Notes under the pieces: generated by a model
Seen by the model: the letters and a program-made list of their open reading frames with translations, nothing else
Database searches by the model: none
What the model was told of the DNA's origin: nothing
From: Stercorarius parasiticus
Taxonomy: Eukaryota > Chordata > Aves > Charadriiformes > Stercorariidae
Length of the DNA stretch: 64,000 nucleotides
Reading direction: 5' to 3'
NCBI GenBank assembly: GCA_013396915.1
Contig: VWZL01000106.1
Location: 653,240 to 717,239, forward strand
Translations under genes and position numbers: made by a program
Shown here: piece after piece, positions 1 through 12,949 of the stretch
Numbering within the stretch: position 1 is the stretch's first letter
Layout of the letters: every line of letters starts with the position of its first letter

Positions 1-3000
1 TTGGACGAATGCTGTGGCAAGGTCCCATAAGGTCACTGAAGTTACTGCTTTACAATAGCTTCTGTGTAAGTGCAAGCTCCTAATTAATTGCTTAATTAGT
101 TGTAGTCTGTAGAAACCTGCTTAGAACAATGCCATCTGTGTGACAAGGTCAAGGAATAAGGACACATTTAGCACAATTACTGAGTGTGGTGTCTTGAATG
201 AAATCCAGAAATCCCAGGCTGGGACAATTACTATTTAAATTAGTTCAAAGGTCCACATGTCTCTGGACATCAAATCTCATTTCCTGGGTTATCACACCTG
301 GGAGGATTTGGAAGTTACTCTGTCTGCCATTATCAGGCCAAGGACCACCTTCAGCTTTTGTAGCATGTCCTTGCCATAGCGGAGGGAAGTACTGAGGGCA
401 GCTACGAGGCTCTGAACAGTGGACAGGGAACTCTCCACCAACTTTTGGTCCCCGTTGTGAAGAGAGGGCATGATTTCTCCCAGAGAATCCCCCATCAGAT
501 GACTGAGCAACAAAAAAGTCCAAATCCCAGTTAAAGGTGGCTCCCTGAACAGACCTGGGAAGAAAAGATTTGGTCTTTCCTGCTCCCACCATCACATTTC
601 TACACCTCTTGCAAGAGAGAGTAGCTGTAAGGAGAGGTCCCTCATGGTGACAGACCTTATCATGCTGGGATGGACACTAACATCCATTGGCCGTATTTGG
701 CTCTGGGGCCTGAGGATTCTGGGCAACAGCTGGTTTGAATTGCATCCTTTCTCCTGGACTTGATGGCGAAGTACTTGCTCCAAGGAAGGCAGGATGAGGA
801 ATGGGGTTGAGCAGGGATTGCCAGTTCCATGTCTGCTTTTCGATGCTGTAACCCCTCTTCCTTCATCTCTGGCCTCTCCCATCCTCTTGGAGGAAGCCAA
901 GTCCCTCTGTGGACATGCATGGACTTGCATTCACCCAAGCAACCCTGACTCTTTCACACTTCTTGGAAATAATACAAGAAATGTCATTCATAAGTCATTG
1001 CTCATCATGCCCCATAATGAGTGTATTTTAATACTAAACCGGCAAGGGGAAGGGAGAAGAAAGATTTTCACTATATGAAAAAGTGAGTGGGTTTTTTCCC
1101 CCCAAGCACATAAAATACTGCATTAGTTTTATTAGCAACAGTACATTAAGATTATGTGTCTTGATAGGTACATTTTAATGCCCTGCCTACCTCTGTGGAT
1201 ACAGCTGGAGGCAAAGCATCCGGCAAACGTTATTGTTCAGATTAGGAAACAGTGTTTGGGAACAATGCAATAATATTAGATAATTAACTAATCTTTCACT
1301 TCTTAGAGAAAGATTTCAACCATTTCAGGCATAAATGAAACAAGGGCTGCAAACAGTGTGCCACTGGTAAGAGGTAGGGTCGAGACTGCTACAGATGGAG
1401 GCCAGAGCTATTGAAGGAGGAGAGTACCTGTATGTCTGTATGCCCTTGGCAGCCCCAGTTTCTTAGTGTCTGCCTCAGGGAAACTGTTCCTGCTGGGCTC
1501 GATATTTTGTCTGGAGTTATGGGAACAAAGTGCAATCTCTCCATCTGCTTTAATGGGACAGGCTTATTTCTCGTTGGTCTTGCTGGCTCTCAAGCTTTTT
1601 GGCTGGCACAGAGCTTAACTTTACAGAGGTCCCCCTGGACGCTGCCACTAGCAACAGAAAACCTATCTTTTACTATGCTGCCTTCCAGGGGTCCCATGAT
1701 GTGCCTTCTTTATATGTTTTAGTTTTCGCTCCACGACACCCTTGCGCTCAGTGGGAAAGTCTGTCGGCTCACTGCTGGGACAGCCATAGCAGCTATTTGC
1801 TCTGGAGGAAAACCTCAGCACATAACCGCCGGGGAGGTGCGTGCTGCTCGGGCACAACGGCTGGAAACAGAGAGCCTTCTCCCTTCCGATCTCAGATATT
1901 GCACCAGTTTATACAACAGTTGCGTTCCTTTCCCAGGTTCTGCCTTGCAGTGGGTCCTGAGACGCATCTATTTTGATACAACGGATAATCCAGTATTTAT
2001 GTTAGGCTGAAGAGTATCGTCATTACTGGAGAAAATGCAGTGCCTGGTTCTAGACACAAACTGCACAGCCGCAGGTAGGTCCCAGTCCCTTCCTTTTCAG
2101 CTGGTTCTTGTAGTTCATCTCAAAATAAATATATAAAAACTTCATTTCTTTTCTGCTGCTGGGAAGTCAGTTCAATGAGGAGTTGCAATTGTTTGGCAGG
2201 CATCTTTGGGTGCCTAGATCACTCGACTCAAGTCTTCACTTCAAAGTATTTTTCTGCAGCCCGTTTGAAAGAGATATGTAGGTTGTAATCAGAAGTGATC
2301 AATTCACTTTGTTGTGCATCCAAACAAAGTAGTAATTGAGTAGCCCTCACCAGAACAGCTGCTGAGAGATAGCACGCCGTATATTCAAGATTTGAATATA
2401 GCCCTGGGTCTCTGGTGCATGATGTTGATCTCTGAGATGAAGAAAAAAAATACCTGGGTATTCTGCAGACCGATAAAAGGTTAACCTTAAGTCTCTGCTG
2501 TTGAAAACATCCATTCATTTGCTGCTGCATACATTAAACTTCAGATGTGTGTGCTGCCTTCCATTTGTTTTTGTTTTGGGTGCTGTCACAGTGCGAGATG
2601 AAAGAAAGGTCTATTACATAAACAGCACCCAAAGAACTACTCTAGACACACGCTCTGTTCTCCTTGCCACAGGGGAATTCAAGGGAGATCATTTACCACC
2701 TTGGATGTGAGGAGCCAGGCTTTTGAATCAGGCACTGAGGCAGCATCCAAAGCTTTTCTTCTTTTCTGACAACTGAAGCAGACACTGGGATGGCCAGATT
2801 GGGGGCACCATGTGCCATTCCCAGATCTGCGATGGGCCTCTTCTTTTTTCATGCCTCTCTCAGCAAGGCGACCTGCTAGGGAGGTGCAAAATCATGTGCC
2901 CTGGTTTTGCCCTTGGACTGGGAGCATGCTCCTTCTGTGTCCTCTCCTGGAATATAATACGTCCTGGACATTCCACCTTTGCAGATCTGAAAAATCAAGT

Positions 3001-5124
3001 ACTTAGCTGGGACATGTGAGGATTGCTAACAAAAGCCCCTCCATATGCCTGCTAACAATTCTAACTCCATGCATCCTTGCTGTATAAGCTAAAAAACACC
3101 AAAAAACCACTGCCTAAGACTAAAAAGTTGTTTAACTTAGTGAGAATCACCAAAATGTCAGGGGGCCTGAACGCCCTGATCGATTGTCGTGGAAGATTTA
3201 TTATCCTGCTCTTCAGATACCCACACCAGACAGGGCTCCAGATGATTTTGTGACTACTACAGACACACCAAGCTTAGTGGCAGCCACGCAAGTAACCTGT
3301 TGAAGGTGCATCATTCTGCACTGAAACAATCCTCGCTGTCTCGTAAGCCTGTGAAATAATGAGCCAATAGATGAGCAACAAAAAGTAACAGCAGGATGAA
3401 AAGAGGATGCCAGGAAGGAATAATATTTTATACCCTTGGAGCATGGCAGTATTGATACATCCCTGGTCTCTGGCTGGCTCAGCATGATGTGCAAGGCATA
3501 AATGTCTGGCACAGAACAATTCATGTACAAAGTTTGCCATTGTTCAGGATGTTCTTGCTAATAAAAGAGACCCCTCACCTCCTCAAGTATTTTGAGTTGG
3601 TCTCTCTTCGGTCCCAAAACTTCCTTGTAATTAAACACCTGCATAATGAATTAAACTCTCCAGGGAATGTTATTTGTGAGCTACCTTTCCAATTATTTAA
3701 AATTAGCTTAAGGGCTAAAGGAATCAGGCCATTCATTAATCTAATCCCTTTTTGTAGCTGTAGTTCGTGAATTGGAAATGTGACCACAAGATCAAAAGGA
3801 CAAAGAGGAAAGAAGAGGAAATTATACAAGACACTTATAAAGTCCCCTGGCCCAAGACCTCACCCACAGCGCACTGAAACCAGCAGCTGCTGACACACAA
3901 CATACTCTAAATGTCTGTTTTCTTGTGTGCACAAACACCTCTGTTCTCAGGAGATGTCTACCCTGAAGGGAAAAGTCGGCAGGAGGAAAGCCTACACGCG
4001 CTCCAACCACCGGCTGGGAGCCAGCTCCCACCTGGGAAGCAGAGAATTAGAGGTGCTGGTAGGTAATGAACCCCGCTTCAGAGCAGCTTTCATGGCCTGA
4101 AGCAGACCCTGAGGAATCAAAGGGCCACGAGACATCCTCCGCCACTCCTCCAGCACGGGGCTTTCCCTCTCCTCTGAAAGCAGCAGAAGTTGCAGACCCT
4201 GAATGTACCAAACCACGTGACAAGCTTATTGCAAAGCCAAGGGATATCACCCAAATGTCCCTAACAGCGGGCCAGGGACATCCATTTCAGAGCTGCTCTT
4301 CAAAGAACAAGACACCCAGCACTCTCACACAGTGACATATGTTCCTGGCTATCTCAGCAGGTAGTTTCTCTCTGTATCACGTTGAGAACAGCAGCCATGT
4401 TATTTTATGCCGGCACAGGCTGTGCTGTTCAGCATTTGCCACCATCCTCTGCCCGGCAAATCTGCCATCTGCCTGATGGGAGCAAGGGGAGGAGTGTGGA
4501 CAGACAGCCAGCAGCCACCTTCTGCAGACCAGCCCTCGTGAGTACAGCCCTGTCCATGCCCTGGCCATGCCTGTGCTCTGCACGCCCCATGGGCTCTGCC
4601 AGCATGGGGCTTTCTTCTCCGAGCTTTTGCCTTTCACTCTGAGCCCACACAGAGACACTCGCTGTCAAGGGAGAGCTCCAGCCCCACACAAAGCTGTCCG
4701 AGTTAGGACAGAGATTATCATACCAACCTATATGGTGCCCATAGCTGGAACCACCTGACTCATGGACAAGTTCACGTGAGCCACAGTGGCAGAGAAAGTC
4801 CCTTGCGGTATTCATGCAATCTTACATTTAATCCTTCTTAACAGGGGAAATCTCTAACATGCCTTTCTTCAAGCAAGACCTGCCTGGAGGAGTCAGCTGG
4901 CCCTACCCAAGCAATCGCATGCCATGCTGTGCTCCCAAATTAACTCTGGTCATCACAGCCTCTTTCCCAGTCTCAGTTTCCGCATCCTTGATGCACTTTA
5001 TTCCTCCTCATAAAGGCTGAGGGATCCTCAATCTTGCTACTGGGCAGACTGGGTGCCTGAACCCAGGTATTGGAGCGATCAGCATTGCACAGATGTCTAT
5101 ATATATGCATATGTGCGCATAGAC

Positions 5125-5213
5125 AGGTAGGGAGGGAGGGAGGTAGAGAGATAGATAGATAGATAGATAGGTAGGTAAGTAGGTAGGTAGGTAGGTAGGT
5201 AGGTAAGTAGGTA
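5125..5213 (+). repeat. Compound tetranucleotide microsatellite (GGGA, AGAT, AGGT)
   Basis: Period-4 repeats run in register from a GGGA block into AGAT copies and then AGGT copies with two AAGT interruptions. A TATATATGCATATGTGCGCAT stretch precedes it. The repeated 'TYLP' protein predicted on the minus strand is an artefact of this repeat. Confidence 0.97.
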
Positions 5214-7959
5214 TTCAAGGGGACCTCCATCCTGCTCAGAGAGAGAGAGAGGAGGAGAATGAGGCTGCTAGTGATGTCTGCATTTGTTGAGCGCTCTGAG
5301 TGTCTTTCTGTGACCTGTGTGGCCAGCCATGCATGTATGTAAATATGTGTTGTATACGTGTGCTCTGTCTCTGTGTGCCTGCCAGGAGTGCATCTTCAGC
5401 CTTGCTGCTGGTTGGACCTGGGGGCATGGAGTGGCAGCAGCTTTGCCCCTCCTGGGCTACTGGATCTGCCATGACATATTTTCCTGTAACATACTCTACC
5501 TCTGTGTCTAATGAACGCACATGGTCAGCAGTTTACTGGGCTTGTGTCTATTGCTGATGGACCGACTCATGCTGCTTAGCCCAGGGGGACTGGTGTGCCC
5601 AGCACTGGTCCCTGCCCTGGCGGAGACCCACCTCCAGGTTAGCATCAGCTGTGTCTACAGACATGCCAAGGGCAGGATGCCAGGGGCACACACAGGCAGC
5701 CCCTGCCCCAACCCCCTGAGTGGACAAGGGGTGAAAGCCATCAGCTAAAAGCAATCAGCGCAGGCCATGCTACTCAGGCCTAGGCTTGAGTATAGATGCA
5801 AATCAAAGCACAAGATATGTATGTCTGAAGAGCCATATGCAAGTACAAGACAGCTGTCTTGTGGTAGCTAAAATGATGGTGTCATTCAATGATCCTGAAG
5901 TGCTTATCCTTGCAAGCGCTGTGTTTTAACAGGAGTGCACACATATGCACTCATACAGAGAGACAGTTTGCAAGCAGAGCTGTACGAGCAGTTTGCAAGC
6001 AACGTTCACCCCACGTTTCCGCATACAAAACCTTGTTTTCAATGGTTTCAATCTCTTGCCAAATTTCAGGCCTGAAATCTAACATGCCAGTCCTCCACAG
6101 CTATTCTTGTGTTATGAATGTGGCTGGAAGAACTCAGCTCTTTCTTACGGTGATCTCTGACGAAAAGTTCCAGAGCATACAGCTCGTCCCAGCGAGAAGC
6201 TAAGTCCTGTGACACAAGGATCTGAGAGCCATAGGCACGTAGGGGTGAGGTCATGTAAGCATGGACTGCCACAGCATCAGTCAGAGGACCTGACCCTCTG
6301 TGTGAGTCCCTGGCTTGCTCCTCTCCTTGGTAAGACAGAGTTGGCGAACCAGATCTTCCACACAGAACTGAGTAGAAGGGGAACAATTCCCACCAGCTGA
6401 AGAGCTGGCATGTCAAGAAATAACATATATTAACTAAACAGAATCTATATTCATCAGCTATTAAGACTGAAACAGGCTCAGAGGAACCCAGAAGTCATGG
6501 TGTCTGCCATCTACCTTGCAACCGGGACACAGCCTGGTGAGTGACGGACCTCCCAGGGCCGGGGTTCTCATGCAAGGACAGCGGCCATACCGTCCGCCCT
6601 TGGCCACCTCGGCAAGACATTGGCACAGAGCTCTGCTGGGATGATTTCTGCCATAAAAGTTCCTTAGCAGCTCCATGTGAGGAGGAACTAATTTTGACTT
6701 ATTTTGACTCATTCCTGACACCAGGGAGTTTAATTGTCTGGAGGTTTTATTCATAACCTTTTACAGCTCAAAGACTACAAAACATCATCAGAAGGGTGCC
6801 TGTATGTGCCTGCACTCACAGAGCCAGACCAAGAATGCAGAGGTTTGCTTTTTGAGGGATCAACCCAGACAGCTCAAGGCTTTGCGTAGCCCCAGGACGC
6901 AGCCAGTACCCTGCATCCCAGCTGGGTGACCCGAAGCAACAGCCCAGCTTCAACTCAGGGATTGTGTGATTTGGTATCCTGGTCCCAGACACCAAAACAA
7001 AGGACTTCTTCATATTATATTTAAGGAGGTTAAAGCTCATCTTCTTTTGACAGTCAAGTCTTTTGTACAAGTGCTACTTAGTCCAAGAAACGATGCAATG
7101 CTGAAAAATCAAAAACCTCTCTTGAAAATGCAAAAGCCCCCTGTCTGCTTTGCTGGCGTTGCTTTAGCAATGCTGACCGGCACATCCTGCAAGCATACAG
7201 CTTGGCCTGTTACTGCACATATAACAAGTACAAAAAAATACTCCAGGTTTTTGTTTTCGCTTGTGCCTTTTCATCTCAAACACAAAGGATTGCAGCATCA
7301 CCTGTCCAAACATGCGCTCATGGCTGTGGCTGTCAACTCCTTTATATTCTGTTTTCTGATGGAGAAACGTGGGGCAGAGAGGAAAAAACCAGGGTGGGCT
7401 GGTAGAGCATGGTAAGGTCTTACCAGCCCCACTGGCCAGTTTGGCAGAGTGTGGCATGTCACACCGCTGTCCCGTCTCATGGCTTTCCCAGTTGAGATGG
7501 GGACTATGAGACACATTTCTAAGGAAAAAACAACAGATAACACCTGACTCTTATTTCCCTGTCCTTTTCAACAGTGTCTAGATGTCAAAATCTGATGCAG
7601 AAAAACAAAGTAAGTGAAATACATTCACGTGTGCTGAGCACCTCATCTCTGGTCTCTGATAAAGGTTAAGCTCATGCTGTCTTCTCCCTCCCAGCGGGGA
7701 CACAAACATTATCTCTCTCTTCATCCCAGTGACCACTGAAATGTGTCAAAATACACTTTTTTTCAAAGCCCCTATCTCTGAAACCTGGATAGAAAGCAAG
7801 CAAACAGTTCGGAAGTTATCACAACAAAAGACAAGCTACCCCTTTGCCTGATCCCATATGCCTGGTGTCTGTATGAAAACCGGAGAAAATCCTTTTACCC
7901 GGCACGCAGTCCCTACTTTTCTTTAAAGATAATCCACGCGATGGTATTTGGAGCTGTGC

Positions 7960-8110
7960 CCACTCAGGCAATCCATGGGCTGGGGAAATAATGACAGAGG
8001 TGCCCGTCCCTCGATCGCCGTGTGAGGGAGGTATTTAGGGCGCGGAGTGAGCGCAGCGGACGGGATGCGATTGTTCTCCTGCGCTTGGATGGCAGCCAGC
8101 TGTGCCTGGC
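7960..8110. promoter_or_regulatory. Intronic CpG cluster
   Basis: CpG-dense text (CCCTCGATCGCCGTGTGAGG, GGGCGCGGAGTGAGCGCAGC) stands out from the surrounding intron 3. It is too short for a classical island. An intronic enhancer or an exapted repeat are both possible. Confidence 0.25.
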
Positions 8111-11100
8111 TGGTCTCTTCCGCTGCCGGGGAGGAAAGTGGGTTTGGAAGCTTTTTTAAGCACCTAAGCATGCCAAGAAGTGTCCAGTGGGATTTTTCAG
8201 GTGCATGTCTATGCCAGCCTGACACAGCTCCGTGGAGGTTGCACAGAAGATGGATAAAGGTGTTGTAAATACTCTTGTTTCTGTCCAACCCAGCTCGCAT
8301 CTCTCGGACGCTTTGGTGGGGACTTTACCCGGGGGTGAAGGGCTCCACAAGACCACCCATGTCCCACAGGAGAGCGTGTACAAAGTGAAGCTCCTTCACA
8401 CCAGCACAGACTTAGGTGTCTGAAAATGAATTTCTTTTTACGGGAGGGAAAGAAATGTGTGCTGCGGTATTGCTCTCTTTCCTAAAAATAAATGCACGGA
8501 GAAAAAGAGGATTCAGACAAAAAGACCTTGCAGGATAATCAACCCCCACCAAGCAGATATCCTGACAGGCCCTGATAAATTGTCTGATAGGTTTAACAGT
8601 TTTGACAAGACAAAAAGATTTTTTTTAACTTATTGCTCTGACTTACGAAGCTTCAGACTTGCCTGCAATCTGCAAAGCTAAAAGCTTCTGTAAAAATATA
8701 AACTGAAGTACCTGCATGACTCCAGAGGGTGGAGATTTACAAATAAATAAACATAATGAGGTTTTTTTGATCCGTTTGTGGAGGAGAGTTTTATGGTGAA
8801 AGGCATACAACATTTACATCTTCCTCTGTGAAGGCTTCCCTGCAAACTGTAGAAAACCCACTCTGACTGAGCCCTTCAGACCCAGCTATAAGCTGTTAGG
8901 AAAGCAGTTAATCCCAAAAATTGCCAGCGTAAAAACTTGCCTCGTTTGTAGAAAAGTGCACAATTAGCCAATAAACCCTGTCTACTGGCAAAAAATCGGA
9001 GTACTCAGAGATGTTACCCCTCCTGAGAAGTTACCCTAAAACAGTGGCCTCTGGACAGGTCACCTGAATGGCTCATGTCCAAAAAGCCCCCGCAGCTCAT
9101 CTGTGATGGCTCAGGCGAGACAGAGGCCTGGACACGACTTGGAGTGATGCCAGCGTGACCAGGAAGACACCTTGTGCCTGTGAGGCAACAGGAGACGCAT
9201 CCCGATCTCGCGGTGCGAAGAAGCAAGCGCGATGGGAGACGGGATACATGGCGGAAGAAAATGGCCCGGTCCTGGCAGTGATTTACTGGTAGCTGGCATG
9301 AGAGAGCAGGACCCGGCAGCCACAAGCAGTGGGTGTAAGTCTCTTGTGGGAGGGAAAACACAGATCAAAACAGAAGCGAGGAAAGGAGCAAGTATGCAAC
9401 ACAGTGATGGCCTCGGGCACTCTGTTTTACTGAGGGAAGACGAAAAGCAGCGACCTTTGGCGTTGCTTGGGATAGGAAGATCACCAGGCGATGCCTTGCT
9501 CGTGAAAATCGGATATCCCAATGGAAAGGAGCTGCTTCTGCTCTCACAGAGTGAATTTCTGAATCCACTGCGCCTCCCTGCTGTCTCAGCTAAACCCAAT
9601 GCACATCTTCGTTTCCACCATGCAGGCGGACCCTGCACAGCTGCATCGTTCGATACAGGTGGCCTCCAAGAAGCCCTAAGTCAGCAGCACATTGGCAAGA
9701 GCTTTGGTGGAAAAACGAAGTCCCACACAGAGCAGAAGTAGCCCCTGCAAGGAAGCACGCTGCTTTTACAGACCACAGGGAAAAATAATCTTTCTATTTG
9801 TAAAGAGCATCTCTGAAACCTTACAACCTTGGTCCTTGTATAATTCTTTTTGCACCATGACTTAGACATACGCAGCGTAAACGTGCTGCCGGGTGCTGCA
9901 GGAATAAACTGAGAGCACCTGTCCCTTCGCACCGAGCTGCACTGAAAATATATCTTCTGCAAATCTGGCCTTCCTCTGTAAATGCATTGCACACGTAAAG
10001 GAGACCAGTTTTTTTTTAAAAAAAGTTCACCACAAGTGTTAAATTCTGGCACAAAGAATCCCTCCACCACCTTTGAAGTTCTTACATGTTACAATTTTTT
10101 CCCAGACTGGGCCTATTTAGTAGAACTATACAGGAGACTTTTGAAAACGTGACATTTTCAAGAGCTCAACTAACTGCAAAAAAAGTTTTGAATACCGAGT
10201 GCCGAGTTTTGATATTTAGTTAGAGTTCTGACTTTTGATAAAGGATGGTGAATGTTAGACTGTTATGGAAGGGGGAATGGGGAAGGTTAGAAAGTTAGAC
10301 TACCTTTTTGTATTAACAAGAGATCTCAAGTTTTAATTAGGAGTTTCAGTTAGAAAACCTATATAAGTAGAAATCACATGCTAATAGGACACAATGTTTT
10401 ACTACCTCACATATAAAACATAACTCTAAATGGTTTATGCTCCAAAGTACGAGTCGATACCACTGTTGGTATTAGCTTAGCTAGGTGCGGATTTCGGCGG
10501 TTTATACCAGTTATTTTAGCCAGTTCCCAGCCATAGAAGGTTTTGGCCTCAATTTGAGCTTAACTTCTCCACTGGAAAATGCCAATTTGTTGCACGTGGA
10601 GTTTTGTAGAAGTGCCAGTTTCAGCGAAGGCTGGTGGTTTCTCAGGGCAGTGGTAGACCTGCTGGAGGGGAAGGCGGGCAGCGAAGGTACCTGCCTAGGA
10701 AGTCGGGGAGCAGACAGACTGACGCGCCTGTGCTGGACTGGGATGAGCAGAGACTTGAACATCTTTCTGTAAGAGATTTGGGAAAGGAGTTCTCAGCTGA
10801 TTCAGCTGCTGGAGAGAGTTAAGAGGAGAGATGGGAGGAAAGGAGCATGCAGGGGTGGCATTATTATTACCATGTTTTAGTGGGGAGAGAAGAAAAAAAT
10901 TCTGCTTCCAATGCAAAAAAGAAAAGCAGAATTCAAAATTCCTCAGAAACACAGTCCTTCCTCCGGCTGGATTTAGCCACAGCCTGCCTTGGTGAACCCA
11001 AGAGGTCAATTAACGAAGATTAATTTACTGCCTCTCAACCTAATAAAAGCAAAGCACCTGCCTGACCTTCCTTGCTGGCAGCTCCGAGTTTTAGGCAGCA

Positions 11101-12811
11101 CGTTCAGCAGTTCCCCATCATTATGCTAAACCAAACCAACACCCAAGTTTCCATTTTCCAGGGCCTAAAGCCTTCAGCAAAATATCATCATCTTTTGCTA
11201 CCTTCATGTCACCTTTTCCGCCTTCTTTACGCCCCTGTCAAGGCAGTAGGGTCTTACGGATTCATGCCGGTCCCCCAGGTCAGTTCACAGCTGCTGTGGA
11301 TGCCCTGTCCTTTCTACGCTGGCTCTCAGCACACTTAGCTTCTCAGCCGTACTGCTTTTGAGTGCTTAATTATGTTGTTTGTTTCGCCTTTATTGGACTG
11401 TGCTGTGCTTTCATTGCATAGATAAAACTGGCTAGCAAACCCCAGGCCTCCTGAAGGAATGTTACCACGGGAAATTAACGAACGCACTATTTTCCCCAGC
11501 ACAGAGGAAACACGCTGCTAATGGTGACAAACTTCAACCCCTCCTTGGCGGCAGCACTGGTGAAAAGTCCTGCCTAGTCTGTGTGTATGGAGACATGTGG
11601 CCATTGAACCTGCTGACGAATAGGTCTGCCTGAAGGACCCAACAGCAAGATACTAAAGCACATGCAGCTCCTACCCAGTGCTTTACTTTTTGCTGTCATC
11701 ATCAGGCAAATCCCTTGACCCAAACTTGAGAAATCAATGGCACTCAAACAAGGAAACCTGCGATTTGCCACTGGACAAACTTTAATTGTCTCAGAGGCTT
11801 CCAAGTTCAATGACAGACACTTCATTTAAAGCACAAAATTGTAGTGCTGTATCTCTTTCTTTGATATTGAAGACTAGGATTCTTCAGATTCTGAAGTGCC
11901 TGCTCTGGCTTGACAAATAGCCAGCGCTGGCAGATGTTCAGAGCAGCCAGATTAGAAAGACAGGCGAGAGGGTGAATGATTTTGGTGCCGTGGAATACAG
12001 ACTGTAGTTTGCAACAGGCTTTGCTACCACCAGTATATAGAAACATAAATGAACTTTTCCTTGCAGTCACTGATGAGACTTCCAGGGTGACTCCTCTTCT
12101 GTCACGTTACATTATCTGTCATGCTGGGAAACTCAATAATTACTCTGCAGGCACTTACGAAGGCATACTTGTCGAAACAAATGATAGGGCATGAGGTAAT
12201 TGTTAGGCACAGGCTGGAAACCAGAAAACCCGTCTCATGAAGGAAACAAACCAGAACACTCTCGCTTTTCTGGTAAGAAATATTTCCATATTGAAATTGG
12301 ACAGGAAGAACAGACTAAGCAATTTTTCAGGGGGAAAGGAAATGGTTCCTGGAAAGCAGAGTTGCTTCTGCAGAACAGAAATGATTTTTCTGCTCGTGGA
12401 AGGATATTGGTCTGCTTTTACAGATGGTCAGCTTAGGAACCGATAGATCTGTTTTCCCAATGGGAAATCCAAATGTTTGAAATAGCAAGGGTGTTTTCCA
12501 CTCAAAAGTTACATCCACAGAAAATGCCTAGATGGACATTGCGTAAACTGGCATGGAACCTGACCATTGTCAACTAAAACCTAAAATATTTTGTAAGACT
12601 CCTCCCTCAGCAAAGTGTCTCACAAGATAACCACCGCTATCACAGAGACATATCAAAGTGGGCAACACACTACCCTGTTTAACCACCTCCCACTACCCTG
12701 GAGAGCATCTTGCACACATTTGGGTCTTGGTGAACTTTCCTTGCCAGTGTGGGGTGATGGCTGGTCCGTGGATGCAAAGCTCTGAATTAGCAGGAGATGT
12801 TTTAACATTAC

Positions 12812-12949
12812 CTCGTGAGACAGGTAAAAGGCAGCAATTCCCAATGGCCAGAAGCAGCAGAGCATGGAGAACACAGTGAGGCCAAGATGGTCTCTTGGTG
12901 GCATCATCAGGAAATTGTCTTCACTTTCGGTGTCACTTGAGTAATCGCT
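12812..12949 (-). CDS. SYNDIG1: SYNDIG1 second coding exon (residues 161-206), start of the CD225-like membrane domain
   Basis: This exon gives 46 codons from [13 protein letters not shown] to YLSHE. It begins after a strong acceptor (CT-rich tract, then TTCCAG|AGC, with the AG at 12950-12951) and ends at GAG|GTAATG (GT at 12810-12811). Both junctions are phase 0 and join cleanly to the upstream exon (...QELE + SDYSSD...). The exon carries the acidic/serine stretch, the family motif [12 protein letters not shown] and the first hydrophobic segment ([19 protein letters not shown]). The adjacent cysteines fall at residues 191-192 of the protein, the pair reported to be palmitoylated in mammalian SYNDIG1. 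The second hydrophobic segment and the stop codon must be in a further exon to the left, which I do not see here. SYNDIG1L is a paralogue with a similar C-terminal half, but the N-terminal exon fits SYNDIG1. Confidence 0.96.

Larger units (their letters stand above)
1..12811 (-). other. SYNDIG1: SYNDIG1 intron 3 (partial, continues beyond the left edge)
   Basis: The donor is at 12810-12811 (GTAATG on the minus strand). No exon encoding the expected C-terminal segment was found between here and base 1, so the intron is at least 12.8 kb. Besides the microsatellite at 5.1 kb, a CpG cluster at 7.96-8.11 kb and an open frame on both strands at 9.1-9.7 kb, I recognise no genes, RNA genes or clear mobile elements. 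Confidence 0.85.

Noticed and set aside
4973..5230. 85-residue repetitive 'TYLP' protein
   Set aside because: Translation of the tetranucleotide microsatellite.
1..12811. Last SYNDIG1 exon inside the window
   Set aside because: I searched the minus strand for a segment resembling the conserved C-terminus (two hydrophobic stretches, Ser-Arg-Arg-Ala-Leu-Phe type block) and found none.
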